From Candidatus Poribacteria bacterium (GTDB lineage Bacteria > Poribacteria > WGA-4E > WGA-3G): a DNA stretch of 64,000 nucleotides. Location: the NCBI GenBank assembly GCA_022822085.1, contig JAJECK010000028.1, positions 30,489 through 94,488 of the forward strand. Reading direction: 5' to 3'. Numbering within the stretch: position 1 is the stretch's first letter; each line of letters starts with the position of its first letter. The translations under genes were made by a program, and so were the position numbers. Of the stretch, positions 27,601 through 37,284 are shown in pieces. The notes under the pieces are model-generated. The model was given only the letters and a program-made list of their open reading frames with translations, did no database searches and was not told the DNA's origin.

Positions 27601-28016
27601 ATGTTACTTATTCTATTCCTAAAGATATTTAACTCAGTGAGTTGTGTTAACTTTTCCAGCGGTTTAATGTTGCTGACACCGTTACCAGAAATATATAGGA
27701 CCTCTAACTTCGTTAATTTTGAAAATGGAGATATATCTTTTATTTTATAATTGCTAGATATGTTTAAGATTTTAAGTCCAGTTGCATACTCTAACCCTTT
27801 TAGGCTTTTTATTCCTCGTTGCCCTGGTAATCGATATTCAGTTAATTCTGATAGTTCTTTTTTGGGGATCGGGTCAACTGGATTTAGATTTAATTTATGT
27901 CTTAGAACTTCTGCCAGTTTTTCATCAGGTATATTTACGTGTTCTGAAGAGTGTTCAGCGTGTGAACAGCTCATCAGAAGACAGAAAAACAAAAATAATA
28001 GTATTCGTGGTACCAT
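24651..28016 (-). CDS. LRR-WD40 fusion lipoprotein (1121 aa)
   Basis: A lipoprotein signal (MVPRILLFLFFCLLMSC) is followed by roughly 17 internalin-like leucine-rich repeats of about 22 residues (LTNLTELRLEDNQISDITPLAG) to about residue 430. A linker ends in GVKARLGKGGINIMRFSPDG, then about 14 WD40 blades, enough for two seven-bladed propellers, finish LLWDWDDI. It should be anchored to the outer membrane as a large binding surface. The first WD40 blade is the same as in the secreted proteins at 4500-11501. AAGGTGG precedes the ATG by 8 bases. It follows the HEAT lipoprotein gene by 26 bases, so the two are probably co-expressed and may work as a pair. Confidence 0.9.
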   Translation of the reverse strand: MVPRILLFLFFCLLMSCSHAEHSSEHVNIPDEKLAEVLRHKLNLNPVDPIPKKELSELTEYRLPGQRGIKSLKGLEYATGLKILNISSNYKIKDISPFSKLTKLEVLYISGNGVSNIKPLEKLTQLTELNIFRNRISNIKPLAKLTKLKKLSIGHNPISDLTPLKKLKNLKSLRLVEIEEIRDITPIAGLTQLTELTLANIHIDDLAPLAELKNLTELNLNDNYITDISALSGLTNLTALRLYHNLVKDISHLEGLTNLTYLLLHSSITDISALAGMTKLDKLMLYANYITDITPLAGLTNLTELRLEDNQISDITPLADLTNLTTLRLHNNQISDITPLRDMTKLLVLELHRNKIQDVAPLADMTNLKGLFLGGNDITDISPLAGLTELTHLGLAYNGIKDLSVVENFKSLEHLSVKQNPVQDFTPLDTIRSHNPELHQPTRDRHYRETPEIGTVFGRHETPSGLPTGVKARLGKGGINIMRFSPDGSQLAVGTDVGLTIYDVTTGNEKAIGSKITAEIHAIAFSHDGRLLACGGASNPVIQIWNLQNRNKLPAIPVPSRGRINDRPIYAVTALAFSKDNNTLISLSDDGDPEHWDITTGSNTPILDINVYGFSNNVFSISSDGSKFVTHTYKGKLKIWDTSKDKAIATLKGHSRFLDGWQPFRNKNKSPQQADVLALDFSYDGKYVASGSKDMTVRLWDTERRKKRHTLKGHKGWVTTVAFSKDGNTVASGDTDGILRLWKTGDGNELATCKGHKNSIVALTFTPDGKTLASASADGTIRFWDAYSGEEIKVFATGHTESVKAIAFSSDGSTLSCATFNGTVQKYDVTTQQQLSTFTADTQIAAEQVVLTPDASLLACKPIENSIVFNIKGTEFDAYASSHRIPGEFRVWDVMTGEELPTQRSAREIIISPNNKYIARRKWNQINVSDVRSGKDFFQIVVENNAILFSPDSKLLVTGGMFSAPTEIWDIQEQKLLATLGTGNEPIVFSADGNILACNQSNDVILWDLSVPEEPLFIGETGAFYSTPYNTSNTISPDNTIYLESEHLLHDWFCEAQIQLWDINSGNMLLTLYGHTESINSLTFSPDGKTLASGSEDGTVLLWDWDDILNDIRLTNRQQGD

Positions 28017-28042
28017 GAAATTGCCACCTTCATTACCTTACA

Positions 28043-31000
28043 TTATAACCTATCATAACCATAACCATTACCAGTAATTTCAAAGAGGGCGGATGCTGCA
28101 AGGAAATGGATATCCGCATCGGTGTCTTCTAAAACTGTCTCCAGAATCTGTGTTGAGCTTCCGTTCTTGGCATCACCGAGTGCTCTGATAATATCAATAC
28201 GGAATGCACGTTCTGTTTGTTCAGTATGCAATTCGGTGAGTTTTGCGACAAGTGCTGCAACCGCTTCGTCAGTAGCGATTTTCCCGAGTGCGCGTGCAGC
28301 ATCTCTGCGGATTTCAATATGATTATCCTCGTTATTCATAACTTCAATGAGGGGATCAGTTGTTGAAACATCGACAAGTTCACCTAATGCTTGCGTTGCC
28401 AAACGTCGCACATCTTTGTTGTCCTCATTTTCTCCGTTTGCGACAAGAACAAGGTCTGGCAACAAAGCAACCGTCCCGGTTTCCCCGATTTTCCGCGCCG
28501 TATCTTTTCGCGTATCAACATCTGTATCGGCCAGTGCTTCTTTAAGCTCCGAAACATCAAGAGAACGTGTACGTCCCAAAACTACGGATGCCGCGTTTCT
28601 GATGGGAGTCCCTTCCCATGCGTCATCTGCGCGTGCCTGCATTTTTTCTCCGATGAACTCAGGGAGGTTAAGTTTTTTCGCAGCACCGACAATAACTTCC
28701 CAACTCCAGTTCCTTTTCCTATCGTTAAGTGCCAAATTGCGTCTGTTTCCCGCATCTTCAAGTGCGACAATATATTCCGTGTCGTCTATAACGAGATTAG
28801 CAAGTGCGTTTGCTGCCGCTGTTCCCTCAATTGAGCCAAGTGCTACAGCGGTTTTCATGCGGGGTGATGTATTTGCTAAGGCAAGCGTGCTGGCATCTAA
28901 AGGAATCCGTTTGTCCTCCAAGATTGCAATTAGTTTCGGAATGGCTTTTGTGCTTTTTAATTTTCCGAGTGCTGTGATTGCATTATTAGAAATATTGCCA
29001 ATTCGGACATCAAGGGCACGGATAAAGAGGTCTTCCGAAGCTGTCCCACCGATGTTGCCGAGAGCGGTAACAGCTGCAGCGCGGATCACATCCGTTTCCA
29101 ACTGATTTTCGACCATTTCGCTCAGTTTCGGAACTGCCTTTGCATCTTTTATACCTCCTAAAGCAGCGACTGCTTGTAACCGAACAGCACTGTTTTCATC
29201 ATTCAAAGCATCTCGTAGGGCAGGAGCTGAACGTTCATCCCGAAGCGCATTCAACGATGCAGCTGCAGCAGCACGAATAGAGACTGCTTCCTCATGATTT
29301 TCAAGGATTTCAATCAAAGGTTCCACTGTTTTTCGGTCTTTAAAACCGCCAATCCGAGTAACTACCTCTTTTCTTATCACATAACTCGGATTTTTCAACT
29401 CGGCAAGCATTGTGTCTAACGCTGAAGCATGATGAATTACACCGAGCATATACACGATTGCCCAATGTGTCCATTCGTCATCAACGGATTTAAGAGCATC
29501 AAGCAGGAGGTTAGTCGTTGTTTCATTTCCATTTTTAATAAGTGCTCCGATGATATGGTTTTGGACAGATTGAACTTCATGGCCATCTTCAAAGCTACCG
29601 CGTCCCTTTTTAACGATGTCAACGAGCCCTTTATCAACAAGATCAGGACTTATTTCGTATAATGCTTTCGTTGCTTCAAGGCGGGCAGTTTCATACTTAT
29701 CTGTTCTGATAATATCGAGTAGTGGAGCAGCACTTTTTGTTGATTTGATTGTGCCTAATGCGATTGCTGCTTCTTGGCGCACGACTCCCTGTTTGTCCTT
29801 TTTTAGCGCGGTAATCAGTGTATCAACAGCACGATCCCCACCGACCCTACCGAGTGCCCAGGCGGCACTCCGACGAACAGTTGCGCGTTGATCATTTGCT
29901 AATGCATTCACAAGCGGTTCAATGACGGTGTCACCTTTGAAAATACCGAGTGCGCGTGCCACTTCACTCCGCACAAGACTCGGAATCGGCTTGAGTTCAC
30001 CCCAAATTCGATAGTAGGGGCGCGGATAATCAGCTGTCCATTCAATATTCAGGGAATCAAGATGTGTTCTAAGGGCATCGAGTGTTTTATACTTCCGTTT
30101 CATGTGCCGTTGAAAATCAGATATGTCATCATATTGCATAGACAGGACCCAAAAAAGAATTGGAAGCGTGTTTGCGTCTTGTATGCGACTGAGTACCTTT
30201 ACAGCGTCTGCCCGGATAACAGCACTTGATTCATCGCTCAACATCAGTAACAACATCGGTTGGGTGGCATCTGAAGGTTTCAACTGCCACAAAGCATTGA
30301 GGGCTGCAGAACGGACTGTTTCACGACGCAGTTTATCCATTGAAATGGAAATCAATTTACGTGTCGTTTCTTCAGAGGAGACATTGATTTTTCCAAGTGC
30401 CTCCGCTGCTTGGGTGACTGTAGTGTCGTCCAGTTGAAGTGCAGCGGTAAGTGAGGTTACAGCGGTGTTATTTGGACCCCGCGCGTACATATTACCAAGA
30501 CCTTTTGCAGCAATAGCTTTAATCTCTTTGTGTGTATCACTCGTTAAGATGTCAATAAACATTGGTATTGCCCGACGATCATCTATCGTACTCAGTGCGT
30601 TAGCAGACTCCAGCTGCACACGGTGTTCAGCGGTTTGTAGTGCATTTATAAGTGCTGGCACTGCTAATCCTCGCATAGATGTTAGTGCAGCAAGGGCAGC
30701 ACCTTTCAGGTCTTCGTCTGCCAGAAGTTGGATGATAGGTAGAACTGCTGTTTCTGCTTTAAGTCTTCCTAAAGTCCCTATTGCAGCGGATTGTGCCCGT
30801 AAGCGATATTTTTTCATCCAAGAATCATCAATATATGCACTGGCGATGTATCGGTATTGTTCGGAAAAACCGTCGTCTACATCTGGAATGATATTACCAG
30901 CGCGAGTTTCAAGCACTGCTAAAAGCGGTACGACAGCCGGTTCACCAATTCTGTCAAGGGCATCTATTGCTGTGCTTTGGACATAACTATTGGAATCGGC

Positions 31001-31897
31001 TAATAGTTTTATAAGATCGTCAACTGCTGCTTCCGCTTGAAGTTTGCCGAGAAGTTTTGCCGCGTGCATCCGCACCTGGGCATTGTTGTTCCTTGTTGCC
31101 AACTGAAGAATAGGTACTATTTCAGTATTCGGTTGGAATTTGGGTTTGCAGAGTTCACTAACAGCAATGATAGCACTATAAGAAACTTCTGGGACTTCAT
31201 CTGTTTTGGTGAGTATTGATTTGTATGTCGGAAGTAGTTCACTGTTTTGTAGCGTGCCTAATTCGCGAATCGCTGCATTTCTTATCTGTGGATCTTTGTG
31301 TTGGGTGGCATTCTTTAGCAACATGACAAAGTCAGAACTTGTGTCTGTTTGACTTCGTAGTTGCCCCAAAAGTTGTTCGACCGATTGGAGAACAGCGGGT
31401 TGATAGCATTTCTGTGCATCTAATAGTCCTATAACTACTACGGCATCGGATTGATTTGCTAAATCTGAGAGTAGGTCAGGTCGTTTTTCAACTGCCATTG
31501 CGAGTGCTGTTGCGAGTAATCCAGATATAGAATTACGTGATCGTATCAGTCGTTCCTGCTGATCAAGTTCATCTGAGTCGGGGTCTTCCAAAATTGATAT
31601 TGCTGCAATACCGGAATTCAATGTTTCAAGATGTGTCAATGCCTGTGAGATGGCTTGATGCCAACTATTTGTATCTGTGTTGTCCCGTAACTGAAGTAAG
31701 CGGTCAAGATGGACTGCTTCCTGAATTTTAGCATCGTTGGCACGCGATTTTTGAACTGCCGATTCTGCTGCAGCATAATCGCCTTGGACGATTGCTTTGC
31801 GTGCGGAGAGAATTGATTTATCTTCTTTTTCACCGCATCCGACGAGAAATGCGATACAAAGAATGAGATGAATACAGATAATAGAATATTGTTTCAT
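28043..31897 (-). CDS. Giant HEAT-repeat lipoprotein (1284 aa)
   Basis: Starting at the ATG at 31897 (GAGG 8-9 bases upstream), the signal MKQYSIICIHLILCIAFLVGC carries a lipobox. Residues ~20-140 have a short tetratricopeptide-like opening (ARKAIVQGDYAAAESAVQKS). After about residue 180 the protein is an unbroken series of HEAT/PBS-lyase-type repeats (AVRLQAVAALGGIKDAKAVPKL, TVRRSAAWALGRVGGDRAVDTL). It should form a long superhelical scaffold, lipid-anchored outside the inner membrane. No catalytic motif is visible. A TTG-initiated reading from 31921 is less likely. The last 100 residues exist again as a decayed copy at 24093-24475. Confidence 0.9.
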   Translation of the reverse strand: MKQYSIICIHLILCIAFLVGCGEKEDKSILSARKAIVQGDYAAAESAVQKSRANDAKIQEAVHLDRLLQLRDNTDTNSWHQAISQALTHLETLNSGIAAISILEDPDSDELDQQERLIRSRNSISGLLATALAMAVEKRPDLLSDLANQSDAVVVIGLLDAQKCYQPAVLQSVEQLLGQLRSQTDTSSDFVMLLKNATQHKDPQIRNAAIRELGTLQNSELLPTYKSILTKTDEVPEVSYSAIIAVSELCKPKFQPNTEIVPILQLATRNNNAQVRMHAAKLLGKLQAEAAVDDLIKLLADSNSYVQSTAIDALDRIGEPAVVPLLAVLETRAGNIIPDVDDGFSEQYRYIASAYIDDSWMKKYRLRAQSAAIGTLGRLKAETAVLPIIQLLADEDLKGAALAALTSMRGLAVPALINALQTAEHRVQLESANALSTIDDRRAIPMFIDILTSDTHKEIKAIAAKGLGNMYARGPNNTAVTSLTAALQLDDTTVTQAAEALGKINVSSEETTRKLISISMDKLRRETVRSAALNALWQLKPSDATQPMLLLMLSDESSAVIRADAVKVLSRIQDANTLPILFWVLSMQYDDISDFQRHMKRKYKTLDALRTHLDSLNIEWTADYPRPYYRIWGELKPIPSLVRSEVARALGIFKGDTVIEPLVNALANDQRATVRRSAAWALGRVGGDRAVDTLITALKKDKQGVVRQEAAIALGTIKSTKSAAPLLDIIRTDKYETARLEATKALYEISPDLVDKGLVDIVKKGRGSFEDGHEVQSVQNHIIGALIKNGNETTTNLLLDALKSVDDEWTHWAIVYMLGVIHHASALDTMLAELKNPSYVIRKEVVTRIGGFKDRKTVEPLIEILENHEEAVSIRAAAAASLNALRDERSAPALRDALNDENSAVRLQAVAALGGIKDAKAVPKLSEMVENQLETDVIRAAAVTALGNIGGTASEDLFIRALDVRIGNISNNAITALGKLKSTKAIPKLIAILEDKRIPLDASTLALANTSPRMKTAVALGSIEGTAAANALANLVIDDTEYIVALEDAGNRRNLALNDRKRNWSWEVIVGAAKKLNLPEFIGEKMQARADDAWEGTPIRNAASVVLGRTRSLDVSELKEALADTDVDTRKDTARKIGETGTVALLPDLVLVANGENEDNKDVRRLATQALGELVDVSTTDPLIEVMNNEDNHIEIRRDAARALGKIATDEAVAALVAKLTELHTEQTERAFRIDIIRALGDAKNGSSTQILETVLEDTDADIHFLAASALFEITGNGYGYDRL

Positions 31898-31973
31898 AGA
31901 ATATTGCCTCAACAATCTCAAGTAGGATTGAGGATGTCAGATGAACGAGAGTTTTACTGACATGCGTTATAAG

Positions 31974-33233
31974 CTAATTATTACTTAACGCTACCGTTAC
32001 CTTTTCTATGCCCCGGATACTTTTAATATCAAGCGTCACATTTGGTATGTCTTGTTTATCTTGAAGAAATGTTTCAAGCGTTTGAACATCAACAATTTCT
32101 TGTCCATTAATAGCAATGAGGAGGGCGTTACGTGGAATATTCGCATTGGATCCGGGAGAACCTTTCTTAACTTTTTCAATGATTATACCGCGATCTTCCT
32201 CACTTAGGTAGGTATATCTTTGAAAAGTTCCATTTTCTAATTTTCGCACGGCTAAGCCAAGTGTTTTCCAAGAAACAGACTCAGTTTTCACAGAGCGTCC
32301 CACTAATTCAGGCGGCATCTCATCAATAGCTACATTGAGTGTGATTTCCTGTTCTTGTCGTAGGACCTTAATGGGGTATTGTTTACCGATCTGACACTCT
32401 GCAACCATCAATCTGAAGCCATAACATTTTGGCACCTTCTCCTCATCGAATTCAACAATGATGTCGTCAGGTTTTAAACCGCATTGGAATGCGGGCGTGT
32501 CAGGTTGGACATTTGTAATTTTGATACCTTGTGGGACATTTTGCATATCCGCATCAATGTAGCCACGGATCACTCTCCCATGCGCAATCAACTGATGTCC
32601 AATTGTTTTCGCGAGATCACTATTAATCGCTAAGGTTGATCCTTCTCCAGGATTTAAGGAGGTGATACCAATAACTTCACCTTGAATATTCAGTAAGGGG
32701 CCACCGCTACTACCTGGGTTAATCCAAGCATCTGTTCGGATATAATTATTATGATATTGAAAGAGTTCTGTTTTTTTCGGGTGATAACAGCGATCTTTAC
32801 CGCCGACGATACCAGCAGTCACGGTATGCCTATACCCTATCGGATCACCGATAGTAATAGCAAATTGTCCAACCCGAACCCTTTTGGATTCCGCAATAGA
32901 GAGAAACGGAAACTTTTTGTCTCGTTGAATTTTTATAACCGCTATGTCAGTGTTCGGATCGCTTCCAACCACTTTTGCATCAAACGTGCTACTATCAAAC
33001 AATCTCACGCTGATGCTTTTTGCCCCATTCACTACGTGTGCATTTGTTAAGATATGACCATCTTTTTGAAAAATAAAACCGGACCCTGTAGTATTCTTTT
33101 TTTGTTGATCTTTTTTTATGGTAAGACTAACAACAGCAGGTCTACTCCGATCTACGATCTTAGTAATAGCGTTTTCAAAAGAGCTTAATATTCCAAAATC
33201 CGTGAAATAACGGAGGAACCTTTTGATGTTCAT
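31974..33233 (-). CDS. Trypsin-like serine protease with two PDZ domains, HtrA/Deg-like (419 aa)
   Basis: The catalytic triad is complete: H66 in LTNAHVV, D96 in NTDIAVI and S176 in PGSSGGPLL. Two PDZ-like domains follow (around 215-310 and 325-415; GIKITNVQPDTPAFQCGLKPDD and GIIIEKVKKGSPG). The Deg/HtrA family degrades or refolds damaged envelope proteins. Unusually, no clear N-terminal signal peptide or membrane anchor is visible, only FLRYFTDFGILSSF, so its location is uncertain. The start is taken at ATG 33233; a TTG at 33260 would overlap glyQS. It lies 13 bases after glyQS and 76 before the HEAT lipoprotein. Confidence 0.88.
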   Translation of the reverse strand: MNIKRFLRYFTDFGILSSFENAITKIVDRSRPAVVSLTIKKDQQKKNTTGSGFIFQKDGHILTNAHVVNGAKSISVRLFDSSTFDAKVVGSDPNTDIAVIKIQRDKKFPFLSIAESKRVRVGQFAITIGDPIGYRHTVTAGIVGGKDRCYHPKKTELFQYHNNYIRTDAWINPGSSGGPLLNIQGEVIGITSLNPGEGSTLAINSDLAKTIGHQLIAHGRVIRGYIDADMQNVPQGIKITNVQPDTPAFQCGLKPDDIIVEFDEEKVPKCYGFRLMVAECQIGKQYPIKVLRQEQEITLNVAIDEMPPELVGRSVKTESVSWKTLGLAVRKLENGTFQRYTYLSEEDRGIIIEKVKKGSPGSNANIPRNALLIAINGQEIVDVQTLETFLQDKQDIPNVTLDIKSIRGIEKVTVALSNN

Positions 33234-33246
33234 AATAAAATTGCGA

Positions 33247-36200
33247 CTATTCCCCCGCAATTACCAATTTCGTAAGGTCGGCTACAGCATAGACCGGTGT
33301 TGCAATACGATTTAGCAATGCTAATCTATTTCTACGAAGGTCAGCATCTTCAGCCATAACAAGCACATCGTCAAAGAACGTGTCTATTACAGGTTGCAGT
33401 TCCGCTAACTGTTTTAAAAGTTCTGAATACGCGCGTGCCTGAATGCTTTTCTCAAAATCAGGTTCTGCCTTGGTGATGCAAGCGTTTAGTTCCTTTTCAG
33501 CATTATCTGTTAGCAGATCTTTATCAAAAGTTTCCGATGCATTTTCGGGTAAGATTCTCAGTACCCGATTGAGTGCATTATATACGTCCTCAAAATTGTC
33601 TGTCAAGCGAAATGCAGCGAGGGCACGGGCACGTTTCAGTATATCTGTAATATCAACATCACCAACTGCCAAGACTGCATCGGCAATGTCGGGCGCGTAT
33701 TCCAATGTTTGTAAGATACCGCGTAAACGTTCTTTGATAAAATTAAGTACGCTTGTCTCTGTGTCGTCAACCAATTCCACATCATATAAAGAGATTGCCT
33801 TTTGGACAACCGCATCCAAAGATATCGGTAGCGGTCTCTTTGGATTTTGAAGGATACGGATTGTGCCGAGGGCATGCCGTCGTAATGAGTAAGGGTCTTG
33901 GGAACCTGTGGGACGTTCTTCTATGCCGAAGTATCCGACGATAGTATCAAGTTTATCGGCGATAGCGAGTATTGCACCGACTTCGGTTTCGGGCAACGGT
34001 GTATCTGCACCGAGGGGTTGATAATGTTCAGCGATAGCATCTGCTACCTCTGCAGTTTCACCGGAGTTTTGAGCGTAGTATCTTCCTGTAATTCCCTGTA
34101 GTGATGGGAATTCTATGACCATCTGCGTTGTCAAATCTGCTTTACAAAGCAACGCTGCGCGTTCTGCGTGATGGGTGGTAGTTTCCGATAACTTCAATTC
34201 TGTTGTAATAAACTTCACCAATGCTTTCATACGATTCGCCTTATCCAAAAGTGAACCGAGTTTAGCGTGAAAGACAACTGCACCTAAACGGTCAACCTTA
34301 TCAGCGAGTTTGGTTTTCTGGTCTTCTCTATAGAAAAATTCTGCATCGTTAAGGCGGGCATGCAGTACACGTTCATTACCGTGCCGAACACCATCAATAT
34401 TGCCATCTGTCCCGTTGGAAATAGTGATGAATTTGGAGGCAAGTTCGGTTTCGTTTTTCCACATCGGAAAATAACGTTGGTGTTTTTTCATCGCAGTAAT
34501 TAGCACTTCAGGTGGTATTTCCAAATGTGACTCACTGAAATTACCGACAATCGGTTGTGGATTTTCTACGAGATAGTTTACCGTATCCAACAATTCTTCA
34601 TCCAACATGGGTAAACATTCTTCAGCTTCAAGTCCGGTTCGCACCTGCTTTTCTATTGTATCACGTCTTTGCTTCGGACATACGATAACATCAACATCGT
34701 TCAATTTTTGAATGTAAGCGTCAACATCTGCTGATGCTAAAGTGATTGGATCGGGATGCAAAGATCGGTGTCCGTAAGTAATTCGATCTGCATGTGCTGC
34801 CCCGTAAGTACAGTTGATAACTTGATCACCGAGTAATGCGACTAACCACCGGACTGGACGGGCAAAACGCGCAAAACCTTGTGGGTCTTCTGATTTTGTT
34901 TCCCATCGCATCGTTTTGGGAAAACGGAGGGCTTCAATCCATTCGGGTAGGAGCGTTTCCAATAATTCGCGTGTGGATATTCCTTCTTCAAGTTTGGATA
35001 CGGCAATGTATTCGCCACGTTCTGTTTCAACAGTGCGGATGTCTGAGAGTTCAACACCTTGCGATTTTGCAAACCCGATGGCTGCTTTTGTCGGTTCTCC
35101 ATTATCATCGTAAGCGATGCTTTTAGGTGGTCCTACGATTTCTGTCTCTTGACTTTCTTGTAACGTTTTGACATCTTTAATAGCAAGCGTGATACGCCGC
35201 GGTGTGCCAAAGGTTTGGATGTCACCAAATGGAATTCTGTATTGTGTGAGGGAATCGGTGGCTATTTTGCTGAGTTGGTCAAGAGCAGGCGGTACATAAC
35301 TTGCGGGGACCTCTTCCGTGCCGATTTCAAAGAGCAGATCAGCGGTTTCTGTAGTGTTAGAATCAGTCCTTGTACTTGTTGGTTCAGTTTCGGTCGGTGT
35401 TGATGCTATGCTGAAACGTCCCATCAGTGGGTGTCCCATCTCTTCGCGTTGTGTGACGTAAGCGCGTGCAATACGTTGTGCCAATCTCCGCACACGTTCA
35501 ATGTAACTCACCCGCTCCGTAACGCTAATCACGCCGCGCGCATCAAGCATGTTGAAAGTATGTGAGCATTTCAAAACATGGTCAGTTGCGGGAAGAACTA
35601 ACCCTGCATCTAAACACGCATGTGTTTCCTCTTCATAAGTGCTAAATTGGTCAAACAGCATGTCTACATTTGCGTGTTCAAAATTGTAAGTTGAATATTC
35701 CACCTCGCTTTGATAGTGAACATCGCCGTAGTTCAGGTGTTCATTCCAACGAATATCAAAAAAGGTATCAACATCCTGTAGATAAAGTGCGATACGTTCA
35801 AGTCCGTAGGTAATCTCAGCACAAATCGGAGCAAGGTCTATGCTACCCATCTGTTGGAAATAGGTGAACTGTGTGACTTCTGCACCGTTCCACCACACTT
35901 CCCAACCGAGTCCGGATGCGCCGAGTGTCGGTGATTCCCAGTCATCTTCTACAAAGCGGATGTCGTTTTTACGGGGTGAGATACCGAGATGGTAAAGGCT
36001 TTCAAGGTAGAGTGGCAGCACATTTTCGGGTGCTGGTTTTAATATTACTTGATATTGGTAGTATGCCCCGAGGCGGAAGGGGTTTTCTGCGTATCTGCCA
36101 TCGGTGGGGCGCCGGACAGGTTCTACATACGCCACCTGCCACGGTTCTGGACCGAGGCATCGTAAAAATGTGGCGGGGTTAAAGGTGCCTGCGCCGACTT

Positions 36201-36282
36201 CTATATCGCACGGTTGTTGAATAATACATCCTTGTTCTGCCCAAAATTTCTCTAATGCTAATATTATTTCTTGTAAGGTCAT
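33247..36282 (-). CDS. glyQS: Glycyl-tRNA synthetase, fused alpha and beta subunits (1011 aa)
   Basis: Residues 1-~290 are the catalytic alpha subunit ([42 protein letters not shown]). A ~25-residue Thr/Ser-rich linker ([18 protein letters not shown]) leads into the beta subunit from about 316 ([15 protein letters not shown]), ending in the C-terminal tRNA-binding DALR-like region. Many bacteria keep the two chains separate as glyQ and glyS; a natural fusion is known in some phyla. The enzyme charges tRNA-Gly in the cytosol. No Shine-Dalgarno is evident before the ATG. It probably heads the minus-strand cluster that continues with the PDZ protease. Confidence 0.96.
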   Translation of the reverse strand: MTLQEIILALEKFWAEQGCIIQQPCDIEVGAGTFNPATFLRCLGPEPWQVAYVEPVRRPTDGRYAENPFRLGAYYQYQVILKPAPENVLPLYLESLYHLGISPRKNDIRFVEDDWESPTLGASGLGWEVWWNGAEVTQFTYFQQMGSIDLAPICAEITYGLERIALYLQDVDTFFDIRWNEHLNYGDVHYQSEVEYSTYNFEHANVDMLFDQFSTYEEETHACLDAGLVLPATDHVLKCSHTFNMLDARGVISVTERVSYIERVRRLAQRIARAYVTQREEMGHPLMGRFSIASTPTETEPTSTRTDSNTTETADLLFEIGTEEVPASYVPPALDQLSKIATDSLTQYRIPFGDIQTFGTPRRITLAIKDVKTLQESQETEIVGPPKSIAYDDNGEPTKAAIGFAKSQGVELSDIRTVETERGEYIAVSKLEEGISTRELLETLLPEWIEALRFPKTMRWETKSEDPQGFARFARPVRWLVALLGDQVINCTYGAAHADRITYGHRSLHPDPITLASADVDAYIQKLNDVDVIVCPKQRRDTIEKQVRTGLEAEECLPMLDEELLDTVNYLVENPQPIVGNFSESHLEIPPEVLITAMKKHQRYFPMWKNETELASKFITISNGTDGNIDGVRHGNERVLHARLNDAEFFYREDQKTKLADKVDRLGAVVFHAKLGSLLDKANRMKALVKFITTELKLSETTTHHAERAALLCKADLTTQMVIEFPSLQGITGRYYAQNSGETAEVADAIAEHYQPLGADTPLPETEVGAILAIADKLDTIVGYFGIEERPTGSQDPYSLRRHALGTIRILQNPKRPLPISLDAVVQKAISLYDVELVDDTETSVLNFIKERLRGILQTLEYAPDIADAVLAVGDVDITDILKRARALAAFRLTDNFEDVYNALNRVLRILPENASETFDKDLLTDNAEKELNACITKAEPDFEKSIQARAYSELLKQLAELQPVIDTFFDDVLVMAEDADLRRNRLALLNRIATPVYAVADLTKLVIAGE

Positions 36283-36333
36283 ATCTGTTTGTTATTATCT
36301 GCTCCGTTTCTGTTTGTTGAATATCCTCAATGA

Positions 36334-36561
36334 TTACAGTAAGTAATGCATCCCTTCCGGTAGTTCACCTGTATAATGAATTGCTGCCCCTCCTTCATAA
36401 TTTCCAGATACTTCATGAATATCATCTCGAGATTGGCTATGAGCAAAAACAACCCCTGACAACAGTTCGGTATTTTCGCTGAATTCACAGTCAATGATAA
36501 ACAACCATTGATCAGGATATTTCTCAGTCATCTCTTCAAGGGTCATACGTTCTTCAGACAT
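36334..36561 (-). CDS. Small conserved hypothetical protein (75 aa)
   Basis: The sequence MTLEEMTEKYPDQWLFIIDCEFSEN ... VVFAHSQSRDDIHEV ... AIHYTGELPEG resembles a small family of unknown function seen in cyanobacteria and related bacteria, usually beside a retropepsin-like or toxin-antitoxin gene, although no such partner is evident here. It is acidic and soluble with no signal. The ribosome-binding site is weak. Real coding is supported by the family-like pattern rather than by expression signals. Confidence 0.6.
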   Translation of the reverse strand: MSEERMTLEEMTEKYPDQWLFIIDCEFSENTELLSGVVFAHSQSRDDIHEVSGNYEGGAAIHYTGELPEGMHYLL

Positions 36562-36744
36562 TTATGTTTCTCTTGTAGCAAGTGATATACTACAGTATAT
36601 AAATTATATCTTTTTGGTTGTATATTGTCAAATCATTTCAATAATGCATAGAAGTCAGAAGTGCGAATTACGAAGATGGAAGTTTCCACTACATTTATTA
36701 AAACAAATGGAGTATAATTGAAAACAGTATGGAGGAGATGTTCA

Positions 36745-37049
36745 ATGAGAGAAATGGGAAATTGGCGCGAATACCAAATTGAAAGACTTGCTAAAGACCG
36801 TGAAGCAGCAATTGACTATCTCCAATTGACATTGGAGGAATATCAACTCGACGGTGATCTTCCTTTTTTCTAAAGGGACTTCGGACCTTTATAGAATCAC
36901 AAGGCGGAATTACTGAACTCTCCAAACGAACCGGTATTGATGCTGAAACCCTCTTGGATGTTCTATCTGATGAGGACGCTCCGCGGTTAGACATTCTCAG
37001 AACTATGCTGAATGCACTTGAATGCAGATTGTCAGTTAAACACCTTTAG
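36745..37049 (+). pseudogene. HigA/HTH-type antitoxin interrupted by a -1 frameshift at T TTT TTC
   Basis: An excellent GGAGGAG (36731-36737) precedes ATG 36745. Frame 0 gives MREMGNWREYQIERLAKDREAAIDYLQL...DGDLPFF and stops at TAA 36871-36873. Shifting -1 at the run TTTTTTC (36864-36870), directly before that stop, continues LKGLRTFIESQGGITELSKRTGIDAETLLDVLSD... to TAG 37047-37049, a full ~100-residue HigA2/addiction-antidote-like protein with a helix-turn-helix. The run is a classical slippery heptamer immediately before a stop, so programmed frameshifting, a real mutation or an assembly error in the homopolymer are all possible. No toxin gene is seen upstream. Confidence 0.75.
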
Positions 37050-37284
37050 CAGATGCAAACGCCAATCTTGAAACCGTCAATGTGAATCATGGGATTGCTC
37101 CACGCGAGAAAGGGACTCCAGCCTTGAAATTACGAATGAGCTGCAGTAAACCCGAAAAACGACCCTAATAGAGTAGGAGCATTATGTATAGAAACGGGAA
37201 CAGCACGTAAACGACACATAATGCACTCATAGGGTTTGAGAAATAGGTAGGTGCGGTTGCGACAGCCAATATTTCCGCTAATGT

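Noticed and set aside
28347..29105. Long open frame on the plus strand opposite the HEAT lipoprotein
   Set aside because: It mirrors the repeat codons of the real gene on the other strand; the predicted peptide is low-complexity Ser/Ala/Arg and has no start signal.
37050..37284. Gap with a GCATTATGT/ACATAATGC inverted repeat (37179-37224)
   Set aside because: A 9-bp hairpin with no T-run, family or second copy; too weak to call a terminator or element.
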